Shown: positions 17,791 to 27,696, counted from the first letter of the stretch. The stretch is 64,000 bases of DNA from Shewanella seohaensis (GCF_025449215.1 NZ_CP104900.1:3100001-3164000), one strand, 5' to 3'. Notes: a model not told the origin generated them from the sequence alone. Made by a program: numbers and translations.

Positions 17791-19620
17791 GTTTACCTGC
17801 TCGCGTCAGGTGCCTTTGTATGCGCATTTATGTAATCAATACCTAAATTACGATGCGCTCAATATCAGCATCGGCTGCGACAGCCAGCAGGATTTTGGTT
17901 CGCACACTTATTTTATTGAGGCCCAAGGCGAACAAACGCAGCTGGAACAATTAGCCGAGGCGATCGCCGCCGACTTTTTAATTTCAGTCTGGCTGGTCGA
18001 CTCAGGCATTCATGCGATTGAGGCGCCGCAGGGACAACGGACATTATTGACCGTCCCATCCACTGCGGGAGCGCTTGACGTGCAATCGGTCGCGGCATTT
18101 TGCCAGCAGTGTTATCCCCGATTTGGTGATAATCAGGCGGCGCAATTTGGTCAGCTCGATTTAACCTGTACTTGCTGCCACGGTGAAAAGCGCTTAACCA
18201 GTGCTCAAAAGGCGTTAACGCTGTCCGATCTCAAGGCGATGGCCGCGCAGCTTATCAGCCAAGGCTCACTAGATTTAGCCAGCGAAGGCGTGCAATTAAG
18301 CCTAACGCCCTTTGCCCATACAACAGCGTCCAGACCGCAACTGCTTATTTGTAATCCCAATACCCTCAACGCGCATTTTTGCCTGAAGGATAATCAAGTC
18401 CTCGCCCTATCCAGTATCGAAAAACCGCTGATGTGTGTCAGACCAACCCAAGATAATCAAAGCTGCCCGCACCACTCTACGATATCTGCTTTGGTTACAG
18501 CCGAGTGGTGTTAGTGCTGAGTGAAATCCTGCGGCAAAAAGGTATCGATTGGGTGTATCTTGAGGGGGCGCACCAGAGGCCAGCGCTAGCCTGGGTCGAT
18601 GGCGCTTGGGCTCAGTTAGGCAGCCACACAACCGAAAGTACAGCGCCGCAAACCATTAAGCAATTCAGTGCGCCGGAGCCTCTGCGGGAAGACATCCACT
18701 TTTTAGGCTTTAAGGCCAAATGGCAAGCCAATAAGAAAACCCGTTCACACCAAGGTTTATTGACTGTGCAGGCCATGCCAAATGAGGCCAATACAGCTGA
18801 ATATGTAGCGAATGAGGAAGACCATACCATAGCGGATGCAGTCCTGTTTGCAGCGCTGCTTAATGGTAAATTTACGACCCATAAGCAGGCTAAAAATGCG
18901 GCGGTGATTTACTTAAGCCATCACCACACTGGGCAAATCGTTACCTGCGACAATAAGGGAGACACCTCACTGTTTTTCGCCCTGCCCGAACTGCCCGACA
19001 ATGGTTACGAGATTTTCCATTGCCTCGACAGCAGTCCACAAAAAGCCGTCGCGCAAAAATTTAAGAGCTTGTTTCCAGAAGACTACTTAAAGCTGCTGAG
19101 CCTAAAACTTAACGGTAGACGCGATAATCTTCAGAGTCTGTGGGCGATTGCTGCAGTATTGATTGGCCTAAATCCGCAGGAAGAAACCCAATCGCAAGCC
19201 TATTTGAGCGATGCACTGCTCGCCGCCGCCATGCGTTACCATGGTGCGAATGCGCCGCGCATCGATTATCCCCTCACCAAAGGTGAGGCCCACCGCAGCC
19301 TGAATTGGTGTAAAACCCTAGGCACGCTGCTGAGTTTTCGCGTTGCAGGGCACAGCGATCCGAGTCAACTGGCCTTTGCAATGCAGGATTCCCTCGCCGA
19401 CTACCTCGCTAATTGGCTGGAACACATTGACTTAAATATCGGTGTACACAACATTGCTTTAGCGGGCAATGAGTTAGCTAACGAAACCCTCTGTAAGCGT
19501 ATTAGCCTGCGGCTCGGGAAAAACTTCCCGCTATTAGTCAATCGCAGTCTAGATTTAGAGGGCGACAACCTGGCCGTAGGCGCGCTCTATGTAAAGCAGC
19601 GGCAGTTAAATAGCCTTTAA
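17771..19620 (+). pseudogene. hydE: HydE-like degenerate HypF paralogue, frameshifted
   Basis: Two consecutive frames (17771-18514 and 18505-19620) read as one 616-residue protein if one A is added to the AAA at 18459-18461, giving QKLPAPLYDICFGYSRVV across the join. The second frame alone has only a GTG start and no ribosome site. The N-terminal half keeps remnants of HypF zinc fingers (FCQQCYPRF, TCTCCHGEK). The C-terminal half resembles the Kae1-like domain of HypF, with NIALAGNELANE in place of the SGGVFQN motif. This matches the description of Wolinella HydE, an accessory protein of hydABC hydrogenases. It is probably catalytically altered and its exact role is unknown. The break is probably an assembly error. 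Confidence 0.75.
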
Positions 19621-19663
19621 CAACACCCGCTCACCGCTAGCCTTACATTCAGATAGCGCTAAC

Positions 19664-19695
19664 GCATGGAGGATAAAATGTTTTATCTTCCATGC
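19664..19695 (+). promoter_or_regulatory. Long hairpin burying an ideal ribosome site before hypF
   Basis: A 15-bp near-perfect palindrome (left arm 19664-19678, right arm 19681-19695, one G-T wobble) contains GGAGG at 19668-19672 and an ATG at 19678. That ATG opens only a 17-codon frame ending at 19731. The hairpin may be a terminator or processing site after hydE, or a structure controlling translation of hypF. Confidence 0.5.
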
Positions 19696-19798
19696 AGATG
19701 CCGCCAGATAAGCGAAGAATACCGAGATTGAAAAAACCACCTCACCCACTAATCAAACCGATCAACTCGAGCGCCGCCAGCTGCATATCACGGGCATA

Positions 19799-22198
19799 GT
19801 GCAAGGCGTGGGCTTTCGCCCCTTTGTTTACCGCTGGGCGAGTGAGCTTAAATTAACCGGCACAGTGCTAAATAATGCCAATGGCGTGATGATTGAGCTG
19901 CAAGGCCCCACCGCTCAGTTGTATAGCTTTGTGCGTGAGTTAACCACCAATCCGCCGCCGCTGGCGCGCATCGATCAGATTACCCAGAGTCCGTTAGCGG
20001 TAAACCTTGAAGAGACTAGCTTCGATATTATTCAAAGTGATAGCCAAAGTGATGAATCTGGTGAGCATAACTTTGCAGCGCTGGTTGCCGTATCGGCCGA
20101 CAAGAGTACCTGTCAGGATTGCTTAGGCGATATGCATAACCCGCAGGATCGCCACTTTGGCTATGCCTTTACCAATTGCACTAACTGCGGACCAAGATAC
20201 ACCATTATCAATGCCTTACCCTACGATCGCCATCATACCGCTATGGCGGATTTCGCTATGTGTCCCGACTGCGCCAAGGCTTATCAAGATCCGCTAAATC
20301 GCAGATACCACGCTCAGCCTGTGAGTTGCCCTAAGTGTGGTCCTCAATTGAGTTTAAAATCGCCTCAGGGCGAGTTACTTGCACCTAATTCCTTGTCCGC
20401 TTTGCAAGATAACAGCCTTGCAGTATTGTCGGCGGCGGCCGAGAAACTGGCTCAAGGGCAGATTCTTGCGATAAAGGGTTTAGGTGGCTTCCACTTAATG
20501 TGCGATGCAACCAACACTTTAGCCGTCAATCAATTAAGGCAACGCAAGCAACGAAAAGCCAAGCCGCTAGCGGTGATGATGCCGAGCATCGAAGTGGCAA
20601 AACGCTATGTAACGGGTACACAGGCAGAGTGGCAAACCTTAAGTTCGCAGGAGCGGCCCATCGTACTGATGCAGGCGCTGGATAAACACAATCTGAGCCA
20701 TCAGATTGCTCCTAATATCCCAAAACTCGGGATATTTTTGCCCTACACACCGCTGCATCATTTACTGCTCGGGCAATTTAATGGCCCACTGGTTGCGACC
20801 AGTGCGAATGTCTCTGGCGAGCCGATTATCACCGATTGTGATGAGCTTATCAGTCAACTAGGCCATGTGGTGGATGCCATAGTCGATCACAACCGTCCCA
20901 TCCTCAACGGCTGTGATGACAGCGTGGTGCAACTTATCCAACCGCCAAATGGCTGTGCACCACAGGTGCAAGTGCTGCGTTTAGCGCGGGGATATGCGCC
21001 CTTAAGCTTCCCATTACCCAAGCCGCTGAGTCACTCCATTCTTGCCGTGGGCGCCCAACAAAAAAATGCCATTGCGTTAGGTTTTGGCTCGAATGTGTTT
21101 TTAAGCCCGCATATTGGCGATCTCTTTAGTATCAGCGCTGAGCAGTATTTCGAGCGCACCTTAGCGACCTTCGCCCGTCTGTATCATTTCAGCCCCGAGC
21201 TGATTGTCCACGATAAGCACCCAGACTACGCACCATCGCGCTGGGCAGAGACGCAGCAACAGCACAGCCTGGATACACAAAGCCAAGACACACAGCCTAT
21301 CCAAACCTTAAGTGTGCAGCATCACCATGCCCATGTGCTCAGCGTGATGGCCATCAATCAATATCAAGAGCCAGTATTAGGCTTTAGTTTCGATGGCACA
21401 GGGCTTGGAAACGATGGCAGCCTCTGGGGCGGTGAAGTCTTACTGACCACCCTTAACGGCGCCGAGCGGCTTGCCCATTTCGAGGCAATTTCCCTGCTCG
21501 GTGGAGAACAGGCAATTAAGCAACCTGTGCGATTGCTGCTGGCACTGCTGTTTCAGCAGATGAGTCTCGAGGAAGTGCAAGCCCTTAAGTTGCCGATTCT
21601 GACAACCTTAAGCCCCATCACCTTAAGCAATCTGCATCGGATCTGGCAAAACGGTCATGGGATTAATAGCTCCTCGGTGGGACGCTTGTTCGATGCCCTC
21701 GCCTGCGCCTTAGGCTTTATCGACACCACCCAATTTGAAGGCCAAGCGGGCATGTTAATTGAAGCAGCGGCAAGACGGGCCGACTCCAAACAACTGCCGA
21801 CGCTGATGCTCGACTTGCCCTTGGAAATCTCGGATATGCCCAGTGACAGCTCGATGCACGAACCGCATATCTGGCGAAGTAGCCAGCTCTTTAAGCAGAT
21901 AATCACGCTGATCACCGAAGCGCCGCTCACTGACGTTCTGCAAGCGCAGTTAGCCCGCGCCTTTTTACATAGTATGGGGGATGCCGTTTGTGGTTATGCT
22001 GCGCGCTATCCTGCCCTGCCTGTAGTGCTGTGCGGCGGCGTGTTTCAAAACCAATATTTGCTCGAATATTGCCTCAGTAAACTGCACCAACAGGGCAATA
22101 CCGTGCTGCCCAACAAACATATTCCCGTCAACGATGGCGGTATCGCCCTCGGGCAGCTTTGGTATGGTATCCATCAAAGCGCGGGCAACGACAAATGA
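19799..22198 (+). CDS. hypF: Carbamoyltransferase HypF
   Basis: HypF makes the carbamoyl group that becomes the CN ligands of the hydrogenase iron. Domains in order are acylphosphatase-like (VQGVGFRPFVYRW), zinc fingers (CQDCLGD, NCTNCGPRY, CPDCAKAY, CPKCGP), a YrdC domain (LAIKGLGGFHLMCDA, KRQ/KAKPLAVM) and a Kae1-like domain (HHHAHVLSV, FSFDGTGLG, VVLCGGVFQN). The GTG at 19799 is the first ordinary start, but acylphosphatase sequence (RRQLHITGI) continues upstream in frame to a stop at 19709 with no ATG, GTG or TTG. Adding one A to the A6 run at 19731-19736 would join it to an ATG at 19692 or 19698. A non-standard ATT at 19727 is the other option. Confidence 0.9.
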   Translation: MQGVGFRPFVYRWASELKLTGTVLNNANGVMIELQGPTAQLYSFVRELTTNPPPLARIDQITQSPLAVNLEETSFDIIQSDSQSDESGEHNFAALVAVSADKSTCQDCLGDMHNPQDRHFGYAFTNCTNCGPRYTIINALPYDRHHTAMADFAMCPDCAKAYQDPLNRRYHAQPVSCPKCGPQLSLKSPQGELLAPNSLSALQDNSLAVLSAAAEKLAQGQILAIKGLGGFHLMCDATNTLAVNQLRQRKQRKAKPLAVMMPSIEVAKRYVTGTQAEWQTLSSQERPIVLMQALDKHNLSHQIAPNIPKLGIFLPYTPLHHLLLGQFNGPLVATSANVSGEPIITDCDELISQLGHVVDAIVDHNRPILNGCDDSVVQLIQPPNGCAPQVQVLRLARGYAPLSFPLPKPLSHSILAVGAQQKNAIALGFGSNVFLSPHIGDLFSISAEQYFERTLATFARLYHFSPELIVHDKHPDYAPSRWAETQQQHSLDTQSQDTQPIQTLSVQHHHAHVLSVMAINQYQEPVLGFSFDGTGLGNDGSLWGGEVLLTTLNGAERLAHFEAISLLGGEQAIKQPVRLLLALLFQQMSLEEVQALKLPILTTLSPITLSNLHRIWQNGHGINSSSVGRLFDALACALGFIDTTQFEGQAGMLIEAAARRADSKQLPTLMLDLPLEISDMPSDSSMHEPHIWRSSQLFKQIITLITEAPLTDVLQAQLARAFLHSMGDAVCGYAARYPALPVVLCGGVFQNQYLLEYCLSKLHQQGNTVLPNKHIPVNDGGIALGQLWYGIHQSAGNDK

Positions 22199-22202
22199 TG
22201 GT

Positions 22203-23081
22203 TTAAGACTCAAGCTGGTTCATAAAGGCTTTCATTGCGGGCGTAATGCTGTGCTTACGGGTCATAAAGACCGTTTGCCCTGAACTGACACCGTCTAACA
22301 GCTGATACGGGATCCCAAAGAGTTGCGCCACCGATTCGGCAATACCGCGGCTGACAATAGCACTGCCTAAACCATGCTTTACCGCGCCGATTAAGTGAAA
22401 TAATGAGTCGGTTTCCAGCACCAAATTAAAATCAATCCCCGCCTGCGCCATCGCATTATCTATGTATTTTCTAAACTGCATATTTTGACTCAGCAGCACT
22501 AAGGGACGCGTACCTATGTCCGCTAAAGACAAGGATTTGCTTGCACTGCCATCAACCGAATCACAGGACAACAGCGCCATTTGATTGGCCCGCTGCGGAT
22601 AAAACACGAAGCTACGCCGATTAGCCTCGGTGAGTTGTTCGTCAAACCCAAGTCCGATATCGGTTTTATGCAAACTAAGATTTTCAATCAATTGCCCATT
22701 GGTCATTACAGATAACTTGATGCTGATATTGGGATAAGCCTGATTAAACAGCTTAATCAACGGCATGATGTCGATACTCGATTGCGGCACTATGCCAATC
22801 CGTAACGAACCCGTGAGCTGGCCGCGAAACAGACTCAACTCCTGCTTTAACGCTGCCTGTTCCTGCAACATTCTCTCGGCGTATTGCAGCATGATCTGTC
22901 CCGCATCCGTGAGCGCCACAAACTGGCTCCCCCGCACCACAAGCTCTGTGCCTACGCTTTTTTCAAGGGCGCTTATCCCCGCGGAGAGTGTCGGTTGCGT
23001 CACATGGCAGGCGTTCGCCGCTTTGGCAAAATGCTGTAATTGTGCGAGTTGTTGGAAATAATGCAGGTGGCGAATATTCAT
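22203..23081 (-). CDS. LysR-family transcriptional regulator
   Basis: This 292-residue regulator has an N-terminal winged helix-turn-helix (NIRHLHYFQQLAQLQHFAKAA, then TQPTLSAGISALEKSVG). A periplasmic-binding-like effector domain of the CynR/CbbR type follows. It converges on hypF with a 4-base gap and diverges from fdhD-ydeP across 171 bases containing a perfect dyad. The natural inference is that it controls fdhD-ydeP. Its effector is unknown. Confidence 0.9.
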   Translation of the reverse strand: MNIRHLHYFQQLAQLQHFAKAANACHVTQPTLSAGISALEKSVGTELVVRGSQFVALTDAGQIMLQYAERMLQEQAALKQELSLFRGQLTGSLRIGIVPQSSIDIMPLIKLFNQAYPNISIKLSVMTNGQLIENLSLHKTDIGLGFDEQLTEANRRSFVFYPQRANQMALLSCDSVDGSASKSLSLADIGTRPLVLLSQNMQFRKYIDNAMAQAGIDFNLVLETDSLFHLIGAVKHGLGSAIVSRGIAESVAQLFGIPYQLLDGVSSGQTVFMTRKHSITPAMKAFMNQLES

Positions 23082-23156
23082 AGTGTTTTCGACATAGTTA
23101 GATACAGTGCTTTAGACAAATCTGAAAAATCAAACCCTATTGGTATCCATAGTTTA

Positions 23157-23171
23157 ATAGAAATCTTCTAT
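23157..23171. promoter_or_regulatory. LysR-type T-N11-A operator
   Basis: ATAGAA-ATC-TTCTAT is a perfect 6-3-6 dyad of the T-N11-A form bound by LysR regulators. It lies in the divergent region between the LysR gene and fdhD, the usual place for such a site. Confidence 0.6.
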
Positions 23172-23252
23172 CAATCCATAAAATAGTTTGATTGGCCTAG
23201 CGCGTAAACCCTCCCTAGAATGTGATCAACATCCAATTTCAGGTTGAAATGC

Positions 23253-24113
23253 GTGCTAACTCACCCACTCGATTCGGCGAATGATCCAAGGCTCTGCCCT
23301 GGATCTCAACACAGCCCAAACGCGGCTCAACAGCCTAACACCCGTTACTCGCATCTGGTTGAAGAGGTCGCAGCCGCCATCAACCTCAATGGCATCAGCT
23401 ATGCGGTGATGATGATAACGCCCGATCACTTTGAGGATTTTGTGATTGGCTTCTTATTCGCCGAAGGCATTATCAGCCAAGACCAAGATGTGCATGAGAT
23501 TGATATCACTCCCGTCCAAGACGGGGTAATGCTCGATGTCACCTTAGCCAATCGTTGTTTCATCGCCCTTAAACAACGCAAAAGACGGCTCGTTGGCGCA
23601 ACTGGCTGTGGGATCTGCGGTGTGGAAGCCCTAGGTCATGCCCTACCAGATTTACCGCCATTACCCGCCTGCGCTCCCTTAGTGCTTGAGCATGTCGACA
23701 GCCTCAAACAGCAAATACATACACATCAGCTTAAGGCGCAGCGCAGCGGCGCTATCCATGCGGCTTTTGCCTTAGATGAGGCTGGGAATATCCTTGAGTG
23801 TCGTGAAGATATCGGTCGTCACAATGCGTTAGATAAGCTTATTGGCGCGCTGCTGCGGCAAAAACGCAGCGCCAAGGCTATGCTGATGACCAGTCGCTGC
23901 AGCAGCGAGTTAATCCAAAAGGCGGTGCGTTATGGAGCCAACCATTTGATTAGTCTCGCGTCACCGAGCCAGCTCGCGGTAAAACTGGCGCTGAAATACC
24001 AGCTTAATCTTGTCCATATTCCTAAGTTTGATCCGCCAATCCACTACTCCATATTTGATGAAAGCATTGCATCCCAATGCAATCGCGGAGAATTTTATGC
24101 CTGTTCATATTGA
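23253..24113 (+). CDS. fdhD: Formate dehydrogenase accessory sulfurtransferase FdhD
   Basis: FdhD moves sulfur from IscS to the molybdenum cofactor of formate-dehydrogenase-like enzymes. The CxxC motif is in GATGCGICGVEAL (Cys119 and Cys122 from this start), and the conserved CREDIGRHNALDKLIG segment is complete. I chose the GTG at 23253 with AGG nine bases upstream. A TTG at 23244 adds three residues and cannot be excluded. The 3' end overlaps the ydeP start by 17 bases, so the two are a coupled pair, consistent with FdhD serving YdeP. Confidence 0.93.
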   Translation: MLTHPLDSANDPRLCPGSQHSPNAAQQPNTRYSHLVEEVAAAINLNGISYAVMMITPDHFEDFVIGFLFAEGIISQDQDVHEIDITPVQDGVMLDVTLANRCFIALKQRKRRLVGATGCGICGVEALGHALPDLPPLPACAPLVLEHVDSLKQQIHTHQLKAQRSGAIHAAFALDEAGNILECREDIGRHNALDKLIGALLRQKRSAKAMLMTSRCSSELIQKAVRYGANHLISLASPSQLAVKLALKYQLNLVHIPKFDPPIHYSIFDESIASQCNRGEFYACSY

Positions 24114-26418
24114 AAAACCGACCAAAGCCGGCGGCTTCCCCTCACTGCAATCGACCTTAAAGCATGTGCTGCGTAGCCAAAAGACCCAGCAAAATATCAA
24201 AAATCTGCTCAGGGTAAACCAAACCGATGGCTTTGACTGCCCGGGTTGTGCCTGGGGCGATAACAAGGCTGGTGCTTTTCAGTTTTGCGAAAATGGCGCC
24301 AAAGCCGTGGCGTGGGAGTCGACGGGCAAGATTGTTGACCGCAACTTTTTCGCCGAGTATTCGGTGCGCCAGTTAGCTAAGCAGACCGACTATTGGCTCG
24401 AATATCAGGGCCGCTTGGCCGAACCTATGCGTTATAACGCCGCGACCGATCACTATGAACCCATCAGCTGGGATGATGCCTTTCAGCTGATTGCTGATAC
24501 GCTCAATGGCCTTAGCGATCCCAATCAAGTGGAGTTTTACACCTCGGGCCGCGCCAGCAACGAGGCCTCCTATCTCTATCAATTGTTTGGCCGACTGTAT
24601 GGCACCAATAACTTCCCCGATTGTTCGAATATGTGCCACGAGGCCAGCGGCGTTGCACTCAACCAAGCCATTGGTGTCGGTAAAGGCACAGTCGTCTTAA
24701 GCGATTTCGATGCGGCCGAAGCGATTTTTGTCTTCGGGCAAAATCCCGGCACCAACCATCCTCGGATGATGAATGCCCTACGTAAAGCCGCCAGACAGGG
24801 TTGTAAAATTGTCACCTTCAATAACTTAAAAGAAGTGGCGCTGGAGCGATTCGCCAGCCCGCAAAGTCCAACTGAGTTATTAACTCCCGCTGCGACCACC
24901 ATTAGTCATCAATACCTGACGCCGCTACTTGGCGGCGATATGGCGGCCATTCGCGGCATGGCAAAGCATATTCTTGAGTCGAACTCAAAGTGTATCGACC
25001 GGGAGTTTATCGCCACCCACAGTGCGTTTTTCGCAGACTATGAGCAGAGCGTCCGTCATACCGACTGGCAACAGATAGAAGCCCAATCGGGCTTGTCCAA
25101 GGCCGATATTATTCAAGCCGCCACAGTCTTTAGCCAAAGTAAGACGGTGATCAGCTGCTGGGCCATGGGCATCACTCAGCATAAACATTCGGTCGATACC
25201 ATCCGTGAAATCATCAACCTGCATCTGCTCTGCGGCCAAATTGGCAAAGCAGGCTCAGGGCTTTGCCCAGTGCGCGGTCACAGCAATGTGCAGGGTAACC
25301 GCACAATGGGTATTAACGAAAAACCCAAAGCCGAGTTTATTGACCGTTTAGAGCAGTATTTGGGCTGCCAATTACCCCGCGCCGCGGGTCATAACGTGGT
25401 TGAAGCCTTAAAGGCCCTAGATAGTGAGCAAAGCAAAGTACTTATCTGCCTCGGTGGAAACCTCGCCGCCGCCGCGCCAGACAGCGCTTTTACCTATAAC
25501 GCCATGGGAAAAGCGCGCTTAAATGTGCAAATAAGCACTAAGCTCAATCGTAGTCACTTACAGGTCGGCAAAGATGCGCTGATCTTACCTTGCCTTGGCC
25601 GCACCGAACTCGATAAGCAAAAACACGGCATTCAAAAAATCACCGTCGAAGATACCTTTAGCATGGTGCACGCCTCAACTGGGATGAACGATGCGGTATC
25701 GCCACTCTGCCTGTCGGAAATTGATATTGTGGCGCGCATGGCACATGCCACCTTGGCTGTGAAACCATCCTCAATGAATGCAACCAGTGCCAAGTCAATT
25801 GACTGGTTAGCCCTAAGGGATGATTACAACCTGATCCGCGATTTGATTGAGCAAACCATTGCAGGTTTTGAAGACTACAATCAAAAAATTAACGTCCCTG
25901 CGGGATTCCATTTAACCAATAATGCCGCGCAGCTCGACTGGCATACTCAAAGCCACAAGGCTGAATTTAACGCCTGTGCTTTACCCGACTCCATCATCGC
26001 CGATTGTTCGAGTCAGGCCTTGACCAGTACGCTGCCAGTGTTACTGCTGCAGAGTCTGCGCTCACACGATCAATACAACACCACCATCTACGGCATGGAT
26101 GACAGATACCGCGGCATTAAGGGCAAGCGCAATGTGCTGTTTATGAACAGTGATGATGCCAAAGCGCAGGGGTTTAGCGACGGCCAGTTAGTCGATATCC
26201 AATCGCTCACTAACGATGGAAAATTACGCAAAGTATATGACTTTATGGTGATTTATTACGAGATCCCCAAGGGCAATATCGCCGCCTATTACCCCGAGAC
26301 TAATCCCTTAGTCGCCATCGACAGTGTGGGCGTGGGCTCCTACACCCCGACCTCAAAATCGGTTCCCGTTATCTTAACCCCCGCGAGCAGCAACAAAATC
26401 AACATCCTTCAACGCTAA
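24097..26418 (+). CDS. ydeP: YdeP/FdhF-like molybdopterin oxidoreductase
   Basis: This 773-residue enzyme belongs to the bis-molybdopterin-guanine-dinucleotide family, close in length and layout to E. coli YdeP (759). It starts with a short basic region and DCPGCAWGD (Cys48, Cys51), instead of the usual CxxCxxxC iron-sulfur motif. YTSGRASNEA and CSNMCHEASG follow, and later GLCPVRGHSNVQG; the C-terminal cofactor domain contains YYPETNPLV. The substrate is unknown, since the family name derives from similarity and not a shown reaction. GGAG lies before the ATG at 24097. No membrane or signal segment is visible, so it is probably cytoplasmic. It is paired with fdhD. Confidence 0.9.
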   Translation: MPVHIEKPTKAGGFPSLQSTLKHVLRSQKTQQNIKNLLRVNQTDGFDCPGCAWGDNKAGAFQFCENGAKAVAWESTGKIVDRNFFAEYSVRQLAKQTDYWLEYQGRLAEPMRYNAATDHYEPISWDDAFQLIADTLNGLSDPNQVEFYTSGRASNEASYLYQLFGRLYGTNNFPDCSNMCHEASGVALNQAIGVGKGTVVLSDFDAAEAIFVFGQNPGTNHPRMMNALRKAARQGCKIVTFNNLKEVALERFASPQSPTELLTPAATTISHQYLTPLLGGDMAAIRGMAKHILESNSKCIDREFIATHSAFFADYEQSVRHTDWQQIEAQSGLSKADIIQAATVFSQSKTVISCWAMGITQHKHSVDTIREIINLHLLCGQIGKAGSGLCPVRGHSNVQGNRTMGINEKPKAEFIDRLEQYLGCQLPRAAGHNVVEALKALDSEQSKVLICLGGNLAAAAPDSAFTYNAMGKARLNVQISTKLNRSHLQVGKDALILPCLGRTELDKQKHGIQKITVEDTFSMVHASTGMNDAVSPLCLSEIDIVARMAHATLAVKPSSMNATSAKSIDWLALRDDYNLIRDLIEQTIAGFEDYNQKINVPAGFHLTNNAAQLDWHTQSHKAEFNACALPDSIIADCSSQALTSTLPVLLLQSLRSHDQYNTTIYGMDDRYRGIKGKRNVLFMNSDDAKAQGFSDGQLVDIQSLTNDGKLRKVYDFMVIYYEIPKGNIAAYYPETNPLVAIDSVGVGSYTPTSKSVPVILTPASSNKINILQR

Positions 26419-26443
26419 GCCACGCAAACGCATTATCCCCACT

Positions 26444-26466
26444 GGCCAAAGAAATTTTCTTTGGCC
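26444..26466 (+). terminator. Terminator after ydeP
   Basis: A nearly continuous 10-11 bp stem beginning GGCCAAAGA (26444) closes with TCTTTGGCC (26466) and is followed by TTTGTTT. It separates the fdhD-ydeP transcript from hypB. Confidence 0.85.
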
Positions 26467-26630
26467 TTTGTTTATCCAAATAAACCTGACGAACATCAAA
26501 GAATCCACAGCCGATTTGTATCACACTTAACATTAGCGTAATCAAATTAACCCTATTTAATAGCATCAGCATATTGTCAGGCTAATACCGCCCAAAGAGG
26601 CATTTTGCCTAGGACAAGGAGAAATATAAG

Positions 26631-27392
26631 ATGTGTAAAGACTGCGGCTGCTCCTTACCCCGCCATTCCCATGATCACGGCCATCTGCATCACCATCAGG
26701 AATTGCACACAAATCCTCAGCTTAACGATAAAAAAACCTTGTCGGTGATCCATAAAATTCTCGATAAAAACGATGTTGAAGCCGCCCATAACCGCGCGCA
26801 TTTTGAGGCGCACAATATCACCGCCTTCAATTTAATGAGTAGCCCAGGCAGTGGCAAAACCACCTTGCTCGAACACTTAAAAGAGTACACCGCCCTCAAC
26901 TACGCCGTCATTGAAGGGGATTTAGAGACCTCCCGCGATGCCGACCGCTTAATCGCCAAAGGCATTCAGGCCCATCAAATTCAAACTGGCAGCGCCTGCC
27001 ACCTCGACGCCTTTATGGTGCACGGCGCTTTACATCACTTGCCACTCGAAGGCTTAGATATTTGTTTTGTCGAAAACGTGGGAAACCTCGTCTGCCCCGC
27101 CAGTTACGATGTCGGCACCCATAAAAATATCGTGCTGCTCTCGGTTCCCGAAGGCGATGATAAGATTGAGAAATATCCCGTCATGTTCCGCCGCGCCGAT
27201 CTTGTGCTCATCACCAAATGTGACCTCTTGCCCTACTTCGATTTCAGCGTCGACGAGGCCAAAGCCCAACTTAAGAAGCTCAACCCCGACACACAGATTT
27301 TGGAAGTCTCGATTAAGGATGGCGATTCCATGCGAGCCGTCGTTGCATGGCTGAACAACAACCTTCACCACGCTTCGGGAGAGCCACAATAA
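26631..27392 (+). CDS. hypB: Hydrogenase nickel-incorporation GTPase HypB
   Basis: HypB delivers nickel, with HypA, to the hydrogenase large subunit. The N-terminus has CKDCGCS (a high-affinity metal motif) and a His-rich stretch up to about residue 26 that could store nickel. The G domain has the P-loop SSPGSGKT (71-78), EGDLETSRDADR, ENVGNLVCP and the guanine-specific ITKCDLL. Length is 253 residues. It starts hypBCDEA and overlaps hypC by one base (TAATG). The 212-base gap after the ydeP terminator must contain its promoter. Confidence 0.96.
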   Translation: MCKDCGCSLPRHSHDHGHLHHHQELHTNPQLNDKKTLSVIHKILDKNDVEAAHNRAHFEAHNITAFNLMSSPGSGKTTLLEHLKEYTALNYAVIEGDLETSRDADRLIAKGIQAHQIQTGSACHLDAFMVHGALHHLPLEGLDICFVENVGNLVCPASYDVGTHKNIVLLSVPEGDDKIEKYPVMFRRADLVLITKCDLLPYFDFSVDEAKAQLKKLNPDTQILEVSIKDGDSMRAVVAWLNNNLHHASGEPQ

Positions 27393-27637
27393 TGTGCCTG
27401 TCTATTCCCTCCCAAGTGGTGGCCGTCGATAACGAGCGTCAATCGGTCACCGTCGATACGCTAGGTGTCAGGCGCGATGTGAGCAGTCATTTAATGACTG
27501 AGCCTTTAGCCATTGGTGACTATGTGCTTATCCATATTGGTTTTGTGATGAATAAAATTGATCGCAATGATGCACTACAAAGCCTTGAATTATATAAAGA
27601 GATAGTTTCAAAACTTGAAGCTGAGACCACGCATTAA
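27392..27637 (+). CDS. hypC: Hydrogenase assembly chaperone HypC
   Basis: HypC is a small chaperone that binds the large subunit and, with HypD, carries the Fe(CN)2CO unit. The 81 residues begin MCLSIPSQV, with the essential Cys2, and follow the OB-like family pattern (VDTLGVRRDVS, GDYVLIHIGFVMNKID). The start is fixed by Cys2 being next to the initiator Met. Translation is coupled to hypB through the shared TAATG. Confidence 0.95.
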   Translation: MCLSIPSQVVAVDNERQSVTVDTLGVRRDVSSHLMTEPLAIGDYVLIHIGFVMNKIDRNDALQSLELYKEIVSKLEAETTH

Positions 27638-27696
27638 GTAATCACCGCAGTAAAAGTGATAACAAATAACAGCCAAAAACTGCGCAAGGACTGAAG

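Noticed and set aside
26515..26560. Possible CRP or FNR half-sites before hypB
   Set aside because: Only half-site matches are present, well below the perfect boxes at 632 and 13563.
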